From: Subsaxibacter sp. CAU 1640
GTDB lineage: Bacteria; Bacteroidota; Bacteroidia; Flavobacteriales; Flavobacteriaceae
Assembly: GCF_023156585.1 (NCBI RefSeq)
Contig: NZ_JALNMI010000002.1
Span: 414,479 to 478,478 of the forward strand
DNA: 64,000 nucleotides
Reading direction: 5' to 3'
Made by a program: the position numbers and the translations under genes. Of this stretch, positions 18,658 to 27,848 are shown piece after piece. The stretch's first letter is position 1. The number at the start of each line of letters is the position of its first letter. The notes beneath the pieces were generated by a model. The model did not search any database. It was not told the origin of the DNA and saw only the letters and a program-made list of their open reading frames with translations.

Positions 18658-19647
18658 TCAGGTTAATACCTCCTTGTATAATTCAATATATTGATTTGCG
18701 ATAGCCTCCGATCGGAATCGCTTCACATTCTCCAAACCATCTTCAATCAATTGCTGTCGATAGCTTCGATTTTGACAAACTTTTAATATGGCATTCCTTA
18801 TAGAGTTTACATTTTTTGGGTCTACCAAGCAAGCGGCTTTATTGGAGACCTCCTTCATCGCACCAAAATCAGAAGTCACAACAGGACGTCCGGTAGCTTG
18901 TGCCTCTATAATGGGCATTCCAAAGCCCTCATAAAATGAAGCGAAGCAGAGTAAGTCGCAGCTTCTATAGCAATCAACAACTTCTTCAAACGTGAGATTG
19001 TTTTTATTTTCGTATTCAATTTCAAACTTATTCAAAATTGCTATTTGCTTCTCTGTCATTTTTCCAACAATCAAGGCTTTGCATGTTATGTCTTTAATAG
19101 CTTCAAACGACCGCTCTAAATTTTTGTTTGATTTTGTACCGATAAATAGTATGGTAGGATCTTTCTCGTTGAACTGATACGAATCAAACTTAAATTTAGG
19201 ATCAACTGGATTGTTGATGACCCTTATTTTCGATTTGGCAAAAGGAATAATGGTTACCAATTCGTTTTTTGTGAATTCTGAAATTACAGTAATCCTTTTT
19301 ACAAACAAAGCTGGCAACCAAAACCAAAAAAGCCTAATATACAATAGCTTGACAAAATTACCCTTAAGTGCTGAACCTATATCATGAATGGTCAAAACAG
19401 AATTCTTTCCTGTTACTAGAGCCATATAATGGACATCTCCTGTGATATGGTATAAGGTTTCTTTCTCCCTTTTAAAAGATATTAAGTTTGACCATAAAGC
19501 TCTAAAATTTCCGCCAGAAGCATGTAGTTTCAAAACTTTAATATTTGAATGAAGTGCAACTTTTTTTGAAACGTTATGAAATAAACTTTCTATACTGAAA
19601 TAGTTTGGGTTTGGTTTTCTATATATATACGTGACGGATGATTTCAT
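18658..19647 (-). CDS. Family 4 glycosyltransferase
   Basis: The 329-residue GT-B protein has the C-terminal donor domain with ILFIGTKSNKNLERSFEA and the E-x7-E signature in YEGFGMPIIEAQATGRPVV (about 243-261), followed by LVDPKNVNSI, as in mannosyl/GalNAc-type GT4 enzymes. The N-terminal half is shorter than in its neighbour. It is tightly linked to the downstream GT4 gene (one base), and 101 bases separate it from the upstream Wzy-like gene. Substrates are unknown. Confidence 0.87.
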   Translation of the reverse strand: MKSSVTYIYRKPNPNYFSIESLFHNVSKKVALHSNIKVLKLHASGGNFRALWSNLISFKREKETLYHITGDVHYMALVTGKNSVLTIHDIGSALKGNFVKLLYIRLFWFWLPALFVKRITVISEFTKNELVTIIPFAKSKIRVINNPVDPKFKFDSYQFNEKDPTILFIGTKSNKNLERSFEAIKDITCKALIVGKMTEKQIAILNKFEIEYENKNNLTFEEVVDCYRSCDLLCFASFYEGFGMPIIEAQATGRPVVTSDFGAMKEVSNKAACLVDPKNVNSIRNAILKVCQNRSYRQQLIEDGLENVKRFRSEAIANQYIELYKEVLT

Positions 19648-19748
19648 TTATCTAAATTAAATATGGAAACATAAATAATTGCATATCATCGTTTATCGCT
19701 ATTCAAAGTTTCAGAATGCATTTGAAAGAATTTAAAGAAGTAAGGTGT

Positions 19749-21161
19749 TTACGGTACTCCCTTGTATCGTAAATAACGATCAAATAGTTTATAAGCATAA
19801 TTCCTGAAGAAATACACTGGAATTATATAAGTAACAAAATTCCCAATTACTTTCATCATATTAAAACTATATACACTCAACAAAAAATAAAATGGAATTA
19901 TGAATATGATTGCCCAAACTATATTAGGTGATCTCACAATAAGAATTCGCATACTCCATCCAAAAACACTACCCAATATCAGCAAAAGCCCCATCATACC
20001 GAATGGGCCAAAGTCTATGTAGGCATCAGTCATAAATCCAATGCTATGAGATGCCTTACCGTCATCAGCCAACTCCAAAGTCGTAAACTTGTTGGTGTGA
20101 TCGGAGTCATCTATAACTGGTTTATTTGGAAAAAAAATCCTTGGTTTTAAATAAAATGAAACCGATTCTTCAATAATTTCACCATTTTGATGTGGTATAT
20201 ATTCAGGGACGACCTTTAAGACAATTGAAAAAAACTCTATATAGCTAATTCTATCCAAAAGCGCGTCCGATGCTAGACTCATGTCTTCAAATGAAACCCC
20301 AGAAATTTCGTCAAAAAATTTGTTAATAGCGTCCGTTTTGCTCACAACAACAGTTTGAGTTTCGGTACCACCAGACAAGTATTCTCGAAAATCAATTTTT
20401 ATTGCTGTCCACATAAGTCCGAAGCCAAGCAATAATACAGAAATAAATGAGAACCTTATCAAAGCTTTGGTGCCTAATTCGACTCTGATGGTCAATATTG
20501 CCAAAACTATAATTATTATAAAATCTTTAAATGCTGAAAAATAGCCAGTAAAACCCAATAATATCTCTATTCCAACTACCAAATATAATAACTGCCTTTT
20601 TTCTCCATAAATTAAAGAATAGACTAATGTTATTAAGAGCAATCCCCATTTTAATTTAACAAAAGCAACAACGATTGAATTCAGACCAGGAATAACACCT
20701 TTAAGGACAAATAATACAGAGATGCCTATTGAAAAAAGAATATAACTACGTAAGATTCTGCGAGTAGAATAGCTCTCATCCAATAAATTTATGACGTTAA
20801 AATCCTTAAACTTCTTTGCTAGCGGCCAATAAATACCTATACTAAAAAAACATAACCCAATATTGCTTAATATATTGGCTAAATAAAGAAAATCGACATA
20901 TTGATAAAAACTAAATTGCTCATCTATGGGAATATTAAAGAGATTACCGTTGACTATCTTAATATTGATTTGAAACCATTGAAAAACAAGAGCTAAAAAA
21001 ATTGTTATGAAAATAGGGTTACCCATCTTAAAGAATAAAAGGATAATCAAAATCATAGGAATCAGTGACAACGCCGTTGCCAAGAAATGAGGTCCAACAA
21101 TTGCGGATAACACCCCCAAAAAAGTCAATATAGAAATTAATTTTTTTTGATTTAAATCCAT
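19749..21161 (-). CDS. Polytopic membrane protein, likely Wzy-type polysaccharide polymerase
   Basis: The 470-residue protein has about ten to twelve predicted membrane helices and one large non-membrane loop (about 260-390, containing DREYL.., SFYLKPRIFFPNKP and DHTNKFT). This topology is usual for O-antigen/capsule polymerases that join repeat units in the periplasm. Sequence motifs in this family are weak, so the call rests on topology and on being the only such protein in a locus that also has Wza and Wzc. The phrase YLKPRIFFPNKP resembles the O-antigen polymerase region of other Bacteroidota loci. Its start overlaps the preceding sulfotransferase gene by ten bases. Confidence 0.72.
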   Translation of the reverse strand: MDLNQKKLISILTFLGVLSAIVGPHFLATALSLIPMILIILLFFKMGNPIFITIFLALVFQWFQINIKIVNGNLFNIPIDEQFSFYQYVDFLYLANILSNIGLCFFSIGIYWPLAKKFKDFNVINLLDESYSTRRILRSYILFSIGISVLFVLKGVIPGLNSIVVAFVKLKWGLLLITLVYSLIYGEKRQLLYLVVGIEILLGFTGYFSAFKDFIIIIVLAILTIRVELGTKALIRFSFISVLLLGFGLMWTAIKIDFREYLSGGTETQTVVVSKTDAINKFFDEISGVSFEDMSLASDALLDRISYIEFFSIVLKVVPEYIPHQNGEIIEESVSFYLKPRIFFPNKPVIDDSDHTNKFTTLELADDGKASHSIGFMTDAYIDFGPFGMMGLLLILGSVFGWSMRILIVRSPNIVWAIIFIIPFYFLLSVYSFNMMKVIGNFVTYIIPVYFFRNYAYKLFDRYLRYKGVP

Positions 21162-21964
21162 AAGGATTTTTCGTTAAGATCTCTCATCATTCGACGTAAC
21201 TTTCTATGGGAAAACAATCGTATGCGAAAAAAATTAGCTCTTCTTTTTGTCAATAAGCCATGTTCAATCACCTCTTTTACATCAATTACTGAAAAGTCTG
21301 TTGCAAATTGGCTATTTATATGTTTAATTATGCGATTATAATTTTTAGTAAAGTGCCCAAGCTCTATAATAATCATATCATTAGGGTAAGCGTCCTTAAA
21401 TTTTGTTATGGAGCTATTGTAAATATACCAAGCTTTATAAGCATTATATCTTAAGAGAAATATATTAATAGGATAAATTATAAAGTGCCTAATTCTAACA
21501 ATTTTTCCCATGCCTACTCCATTCATAAGTTTATGGTGGTAGCGTTTCAATAAAGAATCAGCTACTTCATCATAATGCCTAAAAACGGCTATACATTTTA
21601 CACTAGGGAAAGACCTTTTCCAAGCATTCAAATAGAGTGTAGTTCGCGGTTCTTTCCAACCCCATACTGAAAGATGTTTTTTGGATTGTAGAAAGTGTTC
21701 TATTTCATTAAGAGTTTTTGGTTCAAAATTGAGGCTGCTTTTGATTTCCCCTCTCAAACCACGTGTATCTAATGACTTTGCATTTAAATCAGACTCATGG
21801 ATTCTCAATAATTCCAAATCCTCAAAATGCCCTTTTATGTTATCAAATCCATTTGTCATGAGTCGGTCGCCAATTTTCAGTCCAGATTTTTGCAACAAAC
21901 TAGCTGTCAAGGAAGTTCCCGATCTGTGCATTCCTGCAATAATGATGATTTTTTGAGTTTCCAT
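21152..21964 (-). CDS. Sulfotransferase-family protein (PAPS-dependent)
   Basis: This 270-residue cytoplasmic-type protein opens with IIAGMHRSGTSLTASLLQ, the 5'-phosphosulfate-binding loop of sulfotransferases. A FRHYDEVADSLLKR segment near residue 128 matches the 3'-phosphate-binding motif (R...S). Such enzymes transfer sulfate from PAPS to sugar hydroxyls. It lies inside a run of glycosyltransferases, shares one base with the gene before it, and overlaps the polymerase gene by ten bases. It is one of four sulfotransferase-like genes in the locus, and a polysaccharide acceptor is inferred from that context. Confidence 0.85.
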   Translation of the reverse strand: METQKIIIIAGMHRSGTSLTASLLQKSGLKIGDRLMTNGFDNIKGHFEDLELLRIHESDLNAKSLDTRGLRGEIKSSLNFEPKTLNEIEHFLQSKKHLSVWGWKEPRTTLYLNAWKRSFPSVKCIAVFRHYDEVADSLLKRYHHKLMNGVGMGKIVRIRHFIIYPINIFLLRYNAYKAWYIYNSSITKFKDAYPNDMIIIELGHFTKNYNRIIKHINSQFATDFSVIDVKEVIEHGLLTKRRANFFRIRLFSHRKLRRMMRDLNEKSLWI

Positions 21965-22992
21965 TAATGCTGAATCGATTGGTCAATATTGCTTTTTTGA
22001 TGCCGCTCCTTTACCGTAACTATTTCATCAAAAAATATATAATCAAAAAAGTGCCGTTCCAGTTTAGTGACTTTCAATACTTTGACTGTCAGCCATCTAA
22101 TAAACAAAAATGGGATAATATCATATCTCTTCAAACCTTTTAAATACCTGGAAGCCAGTTTAAAGTTTCCATTCCGTAAAATATAGAGGAATTGATTGAA
22201 ATACATCGGATAGATTTTCCATTTTAAGGCTCTCTTTGCGGGTTTTTTAAAGTCCTCATGTAAGGTTCCCAAAAAGCATTTATAGACTTCGTAATTTTCT
22301 ATTAATTTAGAATAGGAGGCATTAATATTTCGGCTCAACTGTCCACTATGTCTTCTTACATTTACCAAAATAGAACCATTCATACCAACGGGTTTGTCTT
22401 TAGACAATAGACACCACATCTTAAAGTCGCCAACATATTTCATAGATGCGTCAAAATAGCCCAATCTTTCAACAGCTTCCTTCACTAAACATACATTTGC
22501 AATATTTCCGGCAATACTTCCGTAGAGAATTGAACTAATGGCATGGTCTTGAACGGAAATTGTTCTATTTTGGAAAGTATCAGGTTTTTCTAGTAAGACA
22601 CCGTGCTCATTTATATGCTGCAAACGAGAAAAACTGAAATTCACATTAGGAAAATCCTTATGAAACCTCAATGTACTTTCTAGACAATTCGGTAACATCA
22701 CATCATCCTGTGCCCATAAATGTACTAATGGTGCCGTTGTTTCCTTCAATAAGAAATTGAGCGTGGGAAATAGACCTTTATTGTGCTCGTTTTTATACAA
22801 TTTCACTTTTGAGTCATCGAGCGTTTTTAAATAGGCATAGCTATCATCGGTAGAACAGTCATCACAAATTAAAAATTCAAAATTAAAACCACCTGTTAAT
22901 TGGTTGAGTACAGATTCCACGGACAATTGCAGATAACCCATCCCGTTATAAACGGGAAGAATTACACTTATAGATGGTATGTTTGTTGTCAT
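21964..22992 (-). CDS. Family 2 glycosyltransferase
   Basis: The 342-residue GT-A enzyme begins SVILPVYNGMGYLQLSVESV, with CDDCSTDDSY and a DXD-like WAQDDVMLP at about residue 94. The C-terminal third is basic and partly hydrophobic, suggesting membrane association. The start overlaps the upstream GT4 gene by four bases (ATGA type), and the end shares one base with the sulfotransferase gene, so this gene belongs to a translationally coupled run from 26442 to 19749. The sugar added is unknown. Confidence 0.88.
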   Translation of the reverse strand: MTTNIPSISVILPVYNGMGYLQLSVESVLNQLTGGFNFEFLICDDCSTDDSYAYLKTLDDSKVKLYKNEHNKGLFPTLNFLLKETTAPLVHLWAQDDVMLPNCLESTLRFHKDFPNVNFSFSRLQHINEHGVLLEKPDTFQNRTISVQDHAISSILYGSIAGNIANVCLVKEAVERLGYFDASMKYVGDFKMWCLLSKDKPVGMNGSILVNVRRHSGQLSRNINASYSKLIENYEVYKCFLGTLHEDFKKPAKRALKWKIYPMYFNQFLYILRNGNFKLASRYLKGLKRYDIIPFLFIRWLTVKVLKVTKLERHFFDYIFFDEIVTVKERHQKSNIDQSIQH

Positions 22993-24146
22993 TGAATTTT
23001 ACTTTCGATTGCTTCAACAATTTTAAGCATTGTGAAATTCTCAATATGGTTTCTCGAATTACAACGCATTGCAAGTATCTTTTTTAGATCTAGCTCTTCC
23101 ACCAGTTTTTGTAGATTATTCTCATCGGAATGAGGGAAAGAGAATCCATTATAGCCTTCCACATACACATCTTCAAAACTTCCTACGTTATCAGAAAAAA
23201 TAACAGGTCTGGAAGATGCCATGGCTTCATTGACGGCTAAGCCCCAAGTTTCACTTCTTGAGGGTAAACAAAAAATGTCCCCAAGTCTATATACGATGGG
23301 CATTTGTGTTTGATTCTGAAAACCTAAAAATTGAATATTGGGATCATCGATGGCAAAATTTTTTAAATCATTTTCTAAAGGGCCATTACCTACCAATAAG
23401 AGCTTGACTGGAAATGAACGCCTTTTGTTGGCATTAATAACCGATCTAATTAAAATGTTTAATTGCTTTACCGGTTCAAATTTGCCTGCATAAAGTATAA
23501 CTATATCATCATCGTTGTAACCTAATGCCCTTCTCCATTCTATCGCTTTTTCTTCGTAGTTCTTTAATTGGTCATCTTTAAAACGTTCATTATCGATGGC
23601 ATGCGGAGCGCGAACAAGTTGCCCATTTTTCAAATTGTGTTTCAAAAAATAAGCTTTGTTTGCTTCTCCAACATAGAATGCTTTATCAATATAAGAATAC
23701 ACTGCTTTGAGAATAATTCTTCGCAATTTAGTTTTCAATCCACCCGATTCATTTATCAAAGTTGAGTCTCCTCTAAACCAAACAGAGGTCCTGCCTTTAA
23801 AATATCGCATGGCCAATAAATGACTTTTAAAATTCCATCCAAAAAAAAGAATGGCATCAGGATTAAACATTTCGATTTTTGATATTAGATCAGGGCAATC
23901 AATTCCGAAAAAATGATGGGAACCTGGTCTTTTGGATACATTTTCCACAAATTCAAAATCATAACCATCCAATAGTGGAATATCCCATTTAATCTCCCTT
24001 CCAAAGGTACGGTCTTTAACAGTGTCCTTCGATTGAGACCAAGTGTAAAACACTTTCAAATCACAGTTGTTTCGTGAAGCGAGTAATCGGAACCAAGGTG
24101 CATTGTATTGAATTGGGTGTGTCGTTACAATCGCGAGTTTCTTCAT
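22989..24146 (-). CDS. Family 4 glycosyltransferase
   Basis: The 385-residue GT-B protein starts KLAIVTTHPIQYNAPWFRLLA, a form common in Bacteroidota capsule GT4 enzymes. The donor domain begins at VILYAGKFEPVKQL. The E-x7-E signature is in SETWGLAVNEAMA (about 303-313), followed by SSRPVIFSD. Both ends overlap neighbouring genes by four bases. It probably adds one sugar to the repeat unit; donor and linkage are unknown. Confidence 0.89.
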   Translation of the reverse strand: MKKLAIVTTHPIQYNAPWFRLLASRNNCDLKVFYTWSQSKDTVKDRTFGREIKWDIPLLDGYDFEFVENVSKRPGSHHFFGIDCPDLISKIEMFNPDAILFFGWNFKSHLLAMRYFKGRTSVWFRGDSTLINESGGLKTKLRRIILKAVYSYIDKAFYVGEANKAYFLKHNLKNGQLVRAPHAIDNERFKDDQLKNYEEKAIEWRRALGYNDDDIVILYAGKFEPVKQLNILIRSVINANKRRSFPVKLLLVGNGPLENDLKNFAIDDPNIQFLGFQNQTQMPIVYRLGDIFCLPSRSETWGLAVNEAMASSRPVIFSDNVGSFEDVYVEGYNGFSFPHSDENNLQKLVEELDLKKILAMRCNSRNHIENFTMLKIVEAIESKIQ

Positions 24147-25423
24147 TTTGGATGAGATAAAACGTTGTCAAAGAACTCACATTGAGCTTTTGTCATTTGC
24201 TCAGCTGTGTAAGGTGAAAAATTTTCCCAATTCAAATCCGGAACCAACGGAATAGAATCCAACATTCGAGACAATCTTTGACAGCAATTTTCAATAGCGT
24301 TAGGGTGGTCAAAAAGAACTAACTCATCAACATTCAATCTGTTCATTATATCAACTGCTCCACTTTCGGAATGAAATACGCACAACATTGGCTTCTTTGC
24401 CAATAAATAGGGATATAATTTTGATGGTGTATAGTTAGTATCACTAGATCCTGGTATAAAAATAATATCAGATTGCTTTAATAGTGATAACGCCTCAAAA
24501 TAAGGTTGTCTGTTGGTAATTTCTGTAACGTATGAATCTATGTTTAAATCATTTGCTATGGATTCAATTGTTTTTTTTCCTTTTCCGTCTGGTGCATAAC
24601 TGGTGCCGATAAACCAAAAATGACATTTTTGGTAATCAGTGTTCTGATCTAAAGCCATCTTGAATGCTCTAAGTATAATTGACACACTTTCTCGTAAATC
24701 TTGACCTCCCCTTCCTGTATATACAATATTGATACATTCCTCTTTTAATTCTATCGAGGGTTTTAAATCAATTTCCTTTAGCAAATCAAAATCTTTTATA
24801 GATGCTCCAAAGGTCAGAATTTTAGATGGGACATTTTCTATTTGTGGATAGCGTAATTTTAGAGTGTCAACATATCCTTTCGAGACGGAAATCAGTCCAT
24901 CAACTTTAGGAATAGTATACTTTTCCAATATAGAGTTTAATCGATGGGCAAACCAAAATTTTGGAGGGCGTTGAGCCGGTGGCACAGTCAAATAATAATC
25001 ATTGCGCCATGGATCTTGCATATCGATAATGTATGGAACTCCAAATTTCTCTTTCCAAAGGCGTCCTAAAGGTACACAAGCAAAAACGGTAGTACTGAAA
25101 TAAATAAGATCAAAATTTCCAGACTTTAAAAGTTCGTTACCTTTTTTATACAGTTGATAAAATGCACGAATACCTAAATTCCCGAGTTTTACTTTGCCTT
25201 TAAAACTGGTCTCAAGGGCTGATACTTTATGAACTACAATATTTTTTGGAATGTCCTTCTCAAGCAATAGATCCCTAGGCATATCAACGTGATCAGACAA
25301 GACGGTTAAAACAGTAGGCTCATATCCGTAAGTCTCAAAAAAAGGCAAGCTTTGTCTTACACGATGGATATCTGCCGCATTAATTGGCGGAAAATGAGGT
25401 GATATAATTAAAATTTTTCTCAT
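24143..25423 (-). CDS. GT-B glycosyltransferase, divergent (paralogue of the gene at 26598)
   Basis: This 426-residue protein has a GT4-like N-terminus (ILIISPHFPPINAADIHRVRQ) and a Rossmann-like donor half containing IVYTGRGGQDLRESV. The usual E-x7-E is not visible. Instead there is FIPGSSDTNYTPSKLYPYLL followed by AKKPML (about 345-375). The same layout occurs in the protein encoded at 26598-27848, so the two are paralogues. It overlaps its neighbours by four bases on each side. Function as a sugar transferase is inferred from fold and locus. Confidence 0.82.
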   Translation of the reverse strand: MRKILIISPHFPPINAADIHRVRQSLPFFETYGYEPTVLTVLSDHVDMPRDLLLEKDIPKNIVVHKVSALETSFKGKVKLGNLGIRAFYQLYKKGNELLKSGNFDLIYFSTTVFACVPLGRLWKEKFGVPYIIDMQDPWRNDYYLTVPPAQRPPKFWFAHRLNSILEKYTIPKVDGLISVSKGYVDTLKLRYPQIENVPSKILTFGASIKDFDLLKEIDLKPSIELKEECINIVYTGRGGQDLRESVSIILRAFKMALDQNTDYQKCHFWFIGTSYAPDGKGKKTIESIANDLNIDSYVTEITNRQPYFEALSLLKQSDIIFIPGSSDTNYTPSKLYPYLLAKKPMLCVFHSESGAVDIMNRLNVDELVLFDHPNAIENCCQRLSRMLDSIPLVPDLNWENFSPYTAEQMTKAQCEFFDNVLSHPK

Positions 25424-26442
25424 TCTCTTTTAATATTGAGTCGTATTTTTCTTGATAGTTTATGAGAAGGTACTTCAACTAATTTATAAAAAATCCATGC
25501 AGCAAGCACTGAAACTATAACCGCTACAAATATGACCAAAATTTTTTCAATATTGGAAGAGGCAAACCGTTTCCCCAAATTGATGACTCTACCACCTATT
25601 GGCACATGCAATAGATATAAGGAATAAGAAATATTACCAAAGAAAATCAACCACTTTAAATTTCTTACATGATCTAAAAATGCAATGCCTAAAGCGGCCC
25701 CAACACTTAAGATTGTAATGACATAGGAATGATGCATATAAATTACAATTCCGATAATGGCAACAAGCAATAAAAAATAAGCTTTACTGATATATTCCTT
25801 TTTATAGAAAGCACATACAATACCGATACTAAATATATCTGTGTGTCTCAAAAAGCGGGCTTCATCTTGGTACCAGAATGATAATAAGAAAAAAATAAAA
25901 AGTGAAATAATTGTTAAATACTTGTTGTTCCTATTCCATAGAATCAATAAAAATCCAATAACTATATAATATTGAAATTCAATTGCCAAAGTCCAATAGA
26001 CAGGATTCATCCAAGTGCCATCAAAAAACTCAACCAAATAACCTAAGTGCAAAAGAACATTATGACCTGAAACTGCAAATGCTGGCCCTTGATATAGTGG
26101 TGAAAGAGTCGACAAGTAATTTAAAAGAATGATTATTGCTATCGAAGCTAAATATGCAGGCTCTATGCGCAACAATCGCTTTAAAATATAACCTCCATAA
26201 TGCTTTGCTTTAAATGGTAGCCCAAGCAACATATATGGAATGACAAATCCTGAAATCACAAAGAAAACTTCTACACCTATCCATGCATAAGGCATCAAGA
26301 TTTGAGAAACCGAAGCATGCGAAATAAATCCTTTTGTGAAATGAAATAGGCAAACCGCCAACGCCGCAATACCTCTAATAAGTGTTACGGATGTTAAATA
26401 ATGTTTTTTATGTTCCAAAGAATATAATAGCGTATAGTTCAA
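25420..26442 (-). CDS. Acyltransferase-3 family membrane O-acyltransferase
   Basis: This 340-residue integral membrane protein has about ten helices. The family signatures are present: LIRGIAALAVCLFHF near the start with the conserved Arg and His, GVEVFFVISGFVIPYML (about 54-70), and RLLRIEPAY. Such OafA/NodX-like enzymes move acyl groups, often acetyl, onto cell-surface sugars, so it is a second candidate acylation step besides the WcaF-like enzyme. It overlaps the next gene by four bases and is preceded by a 155-base gap. The acyl group and sugar are unknown. Confidence 0.9.
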   Translation of the reverse strand: MNYTLLYSLEHKKHYLTSVTLIRGIAALAVCLFHFTKGFISHASVSQILMPYAWIGVEVFFVISGFVIPYMLLGLPFKAKHYGGYILKRLLRIEPAYLASIAIIILLNYLSTLSPLYQGPAFAVSGHNVLLHLGYLVEFFDGTWMNPVYWTLAIEFQYYIVIGFLLILWNRNNKYLTIISLFIFFLLSFWYQDEARFLRHTDIFSIGIVCAFYKKEYISKAYFLLLVAIIGIVIYMHHSYVITILSVGAALGIAFLDHVRNLKWLIFFGNISYSLYLLHVPIGGRVINLGKRFASSNIEKILVIFVAVIVSVLAAWIFYKLVEVPSHKLSRKIRLNIKRE

Positions 26443-26597
26443 CCAAATGTTTCTTTTGTCAAAATTGAAACATTGACGTCAAAACAAATGGAATGAAGGT
26501 TAAATATAATCGATATAACACCTGGTAATATAAGGGAAATCATTAAACATGATGCCTAACTTAATAAAAGTGATTTGAGTAGCATATAGATACTAGT

Positions 26598-27848
26598 TTA
26601 ATAAGACCGCTTTAATGCTTTATTCATCCCTTCTGCCAACACTCGTGCAGATTGAGTTGAAGTATATTTGTCCAATGAATTTAATTTGATGTTCCAATCA
26701 GATACATTTTGTAATGCTATTAAAATCGGTTTTAATTTTTCTGATATGTCTTTTAGTGTATCACCTTCACGATAAGTCACCAAGAAGTCGTCAGCATTGG
26801 CCTCTCGTATAACCTTGACGGCTGAACTTTTGGCGTGCAACATAGAAATCAATGGTCTTTTGCTCAATAAACATTGAAATGTCTTTGATGCTGTATAGTG
26901 TTTTTCAGTGCTACCAAATAACATAACCTTATCCGCTTTAGATAAAAAATTAAGAACATGTAAAAACGGGAAACGTTCACGATGTTCAACAACAATATCA
27001 GCCAAACCATAGTCTTCAGCATAAGAAGTTATTCTTTTTGCAGGATAAAAACCGGTCCCAATAAAAAAGAGCTTAATATTTTTATCCCATCTTCTTTCGT
27101 GCTTAAGAATGGATATAGTTTTAAAGAATGATTCTAAAAAAAGATGTGAATTTGGTAAAAAAGCGCCCGCATATATCCATGGTTTGCATAAAGGCTCGCC
27201 CTCCCAAGGTAATCGAATATCATGCAATACTATATTATGGTCGTTAGGGTCAAAACCATAAGGCATACCTGCATGCTCCGGTTCGGATTCAAAATTCCTG
27301 TCAATAACTGGTTGGTAATACGGTGTAGAAACGCCTGTAATAAGCGCTGCTTTTTTAATGGCATACGGTTCAAGTTTTCGAGCAATAAATTGACTTAAAC
27401 GTGCTCTAAAATCATTTTGATTTTTAATACTCCTAACCCAAGGATCTATATAATCGATACCATATGGTATGCCTGTTTTATCATGTAATTTTCGTCCTAA
27501 AATGGCCGTGTAGAATGATGGAATTGGTATCCAAATAAAATCAATGGTTCGTTCATCAATGAGCTGCAAAGCACGTCGCTTCAAAAACGGAAAAGCTCGA
27601 AGTCCTATATCACCAATAATACGTGGTTTGGAAACCTTATAAGCTTTGGTATAGATGACTTCAATATCTTCTGAAACAGTTTTTTCCATTAAAGGATCCA
27701 ATGGTTCCTCATAATATTTTGACTCTACTGTCAAAAGAATTGGTTGCCAACCAAATTGCTTCAAATAATTACCGATAAGTCTAGGGCGTTGCACTCCAGC
27801 AAGATTGGCTGGAACCCAATGCGGATAAATGATAAGAACCGTTTTCAA
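26598..27848 (-). CDS. GT-B glycosyltransferase, divergent (paralogue of the gene at 24143)
   Basis: The 416-residue protein shares its layout with the gene at 24143: VLIIYPHWVPANLAGVQRPR at the N-terminus, a YGIDYIDPW segment matching YIIDMQDPW in the paralogue, and FGSTEKHYTASKTFQCLLSK followed by RPLIS near residue 330-355. No canonical E-x7-E is seen. Its start overlaps the upstream gene by four bases. A role in repeat-unit assembly is inferred from fold and position; with no recognised active-site signature it could be an accessory protein instead. Confidence 0.8.
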   Translation of the reverse strand: MKTVLIIYPHWVPANLAGVQRPRLIGNYLKQFGWQPILLTVESKYYEEPLDPLMEKTVSEDIEVIYTKAYKVSKPRIIGDIGLRAFPFLKRRALQLIDERTIDFIWIPIPSFYTAILGRKLHDKTGIPYGIDYIDPWVRSIKNQNDFRARLSQFIARKLEPYAIKKAALITGVSTPYYQPVIDRNFESEPEHAGMPYGFDPNDHNIVLHDIRLPWEGEPLCKPWIYAGAFLPNSHLFLESFFKTISILKHERRWDKNIKLFFIGTGFYPAKRITSYAEDYGLADIVVEHRERFPFLHVLNFLSKADKVMLFGSTEKHYTASKTFQCLLSKRPLISMLHAKSSAVKVIREANADDFLVTYREGDTLKDISEKLKPILIALQNVSDWNIKLNSLDKYTSTQSARVLAEGMNKALKRSY

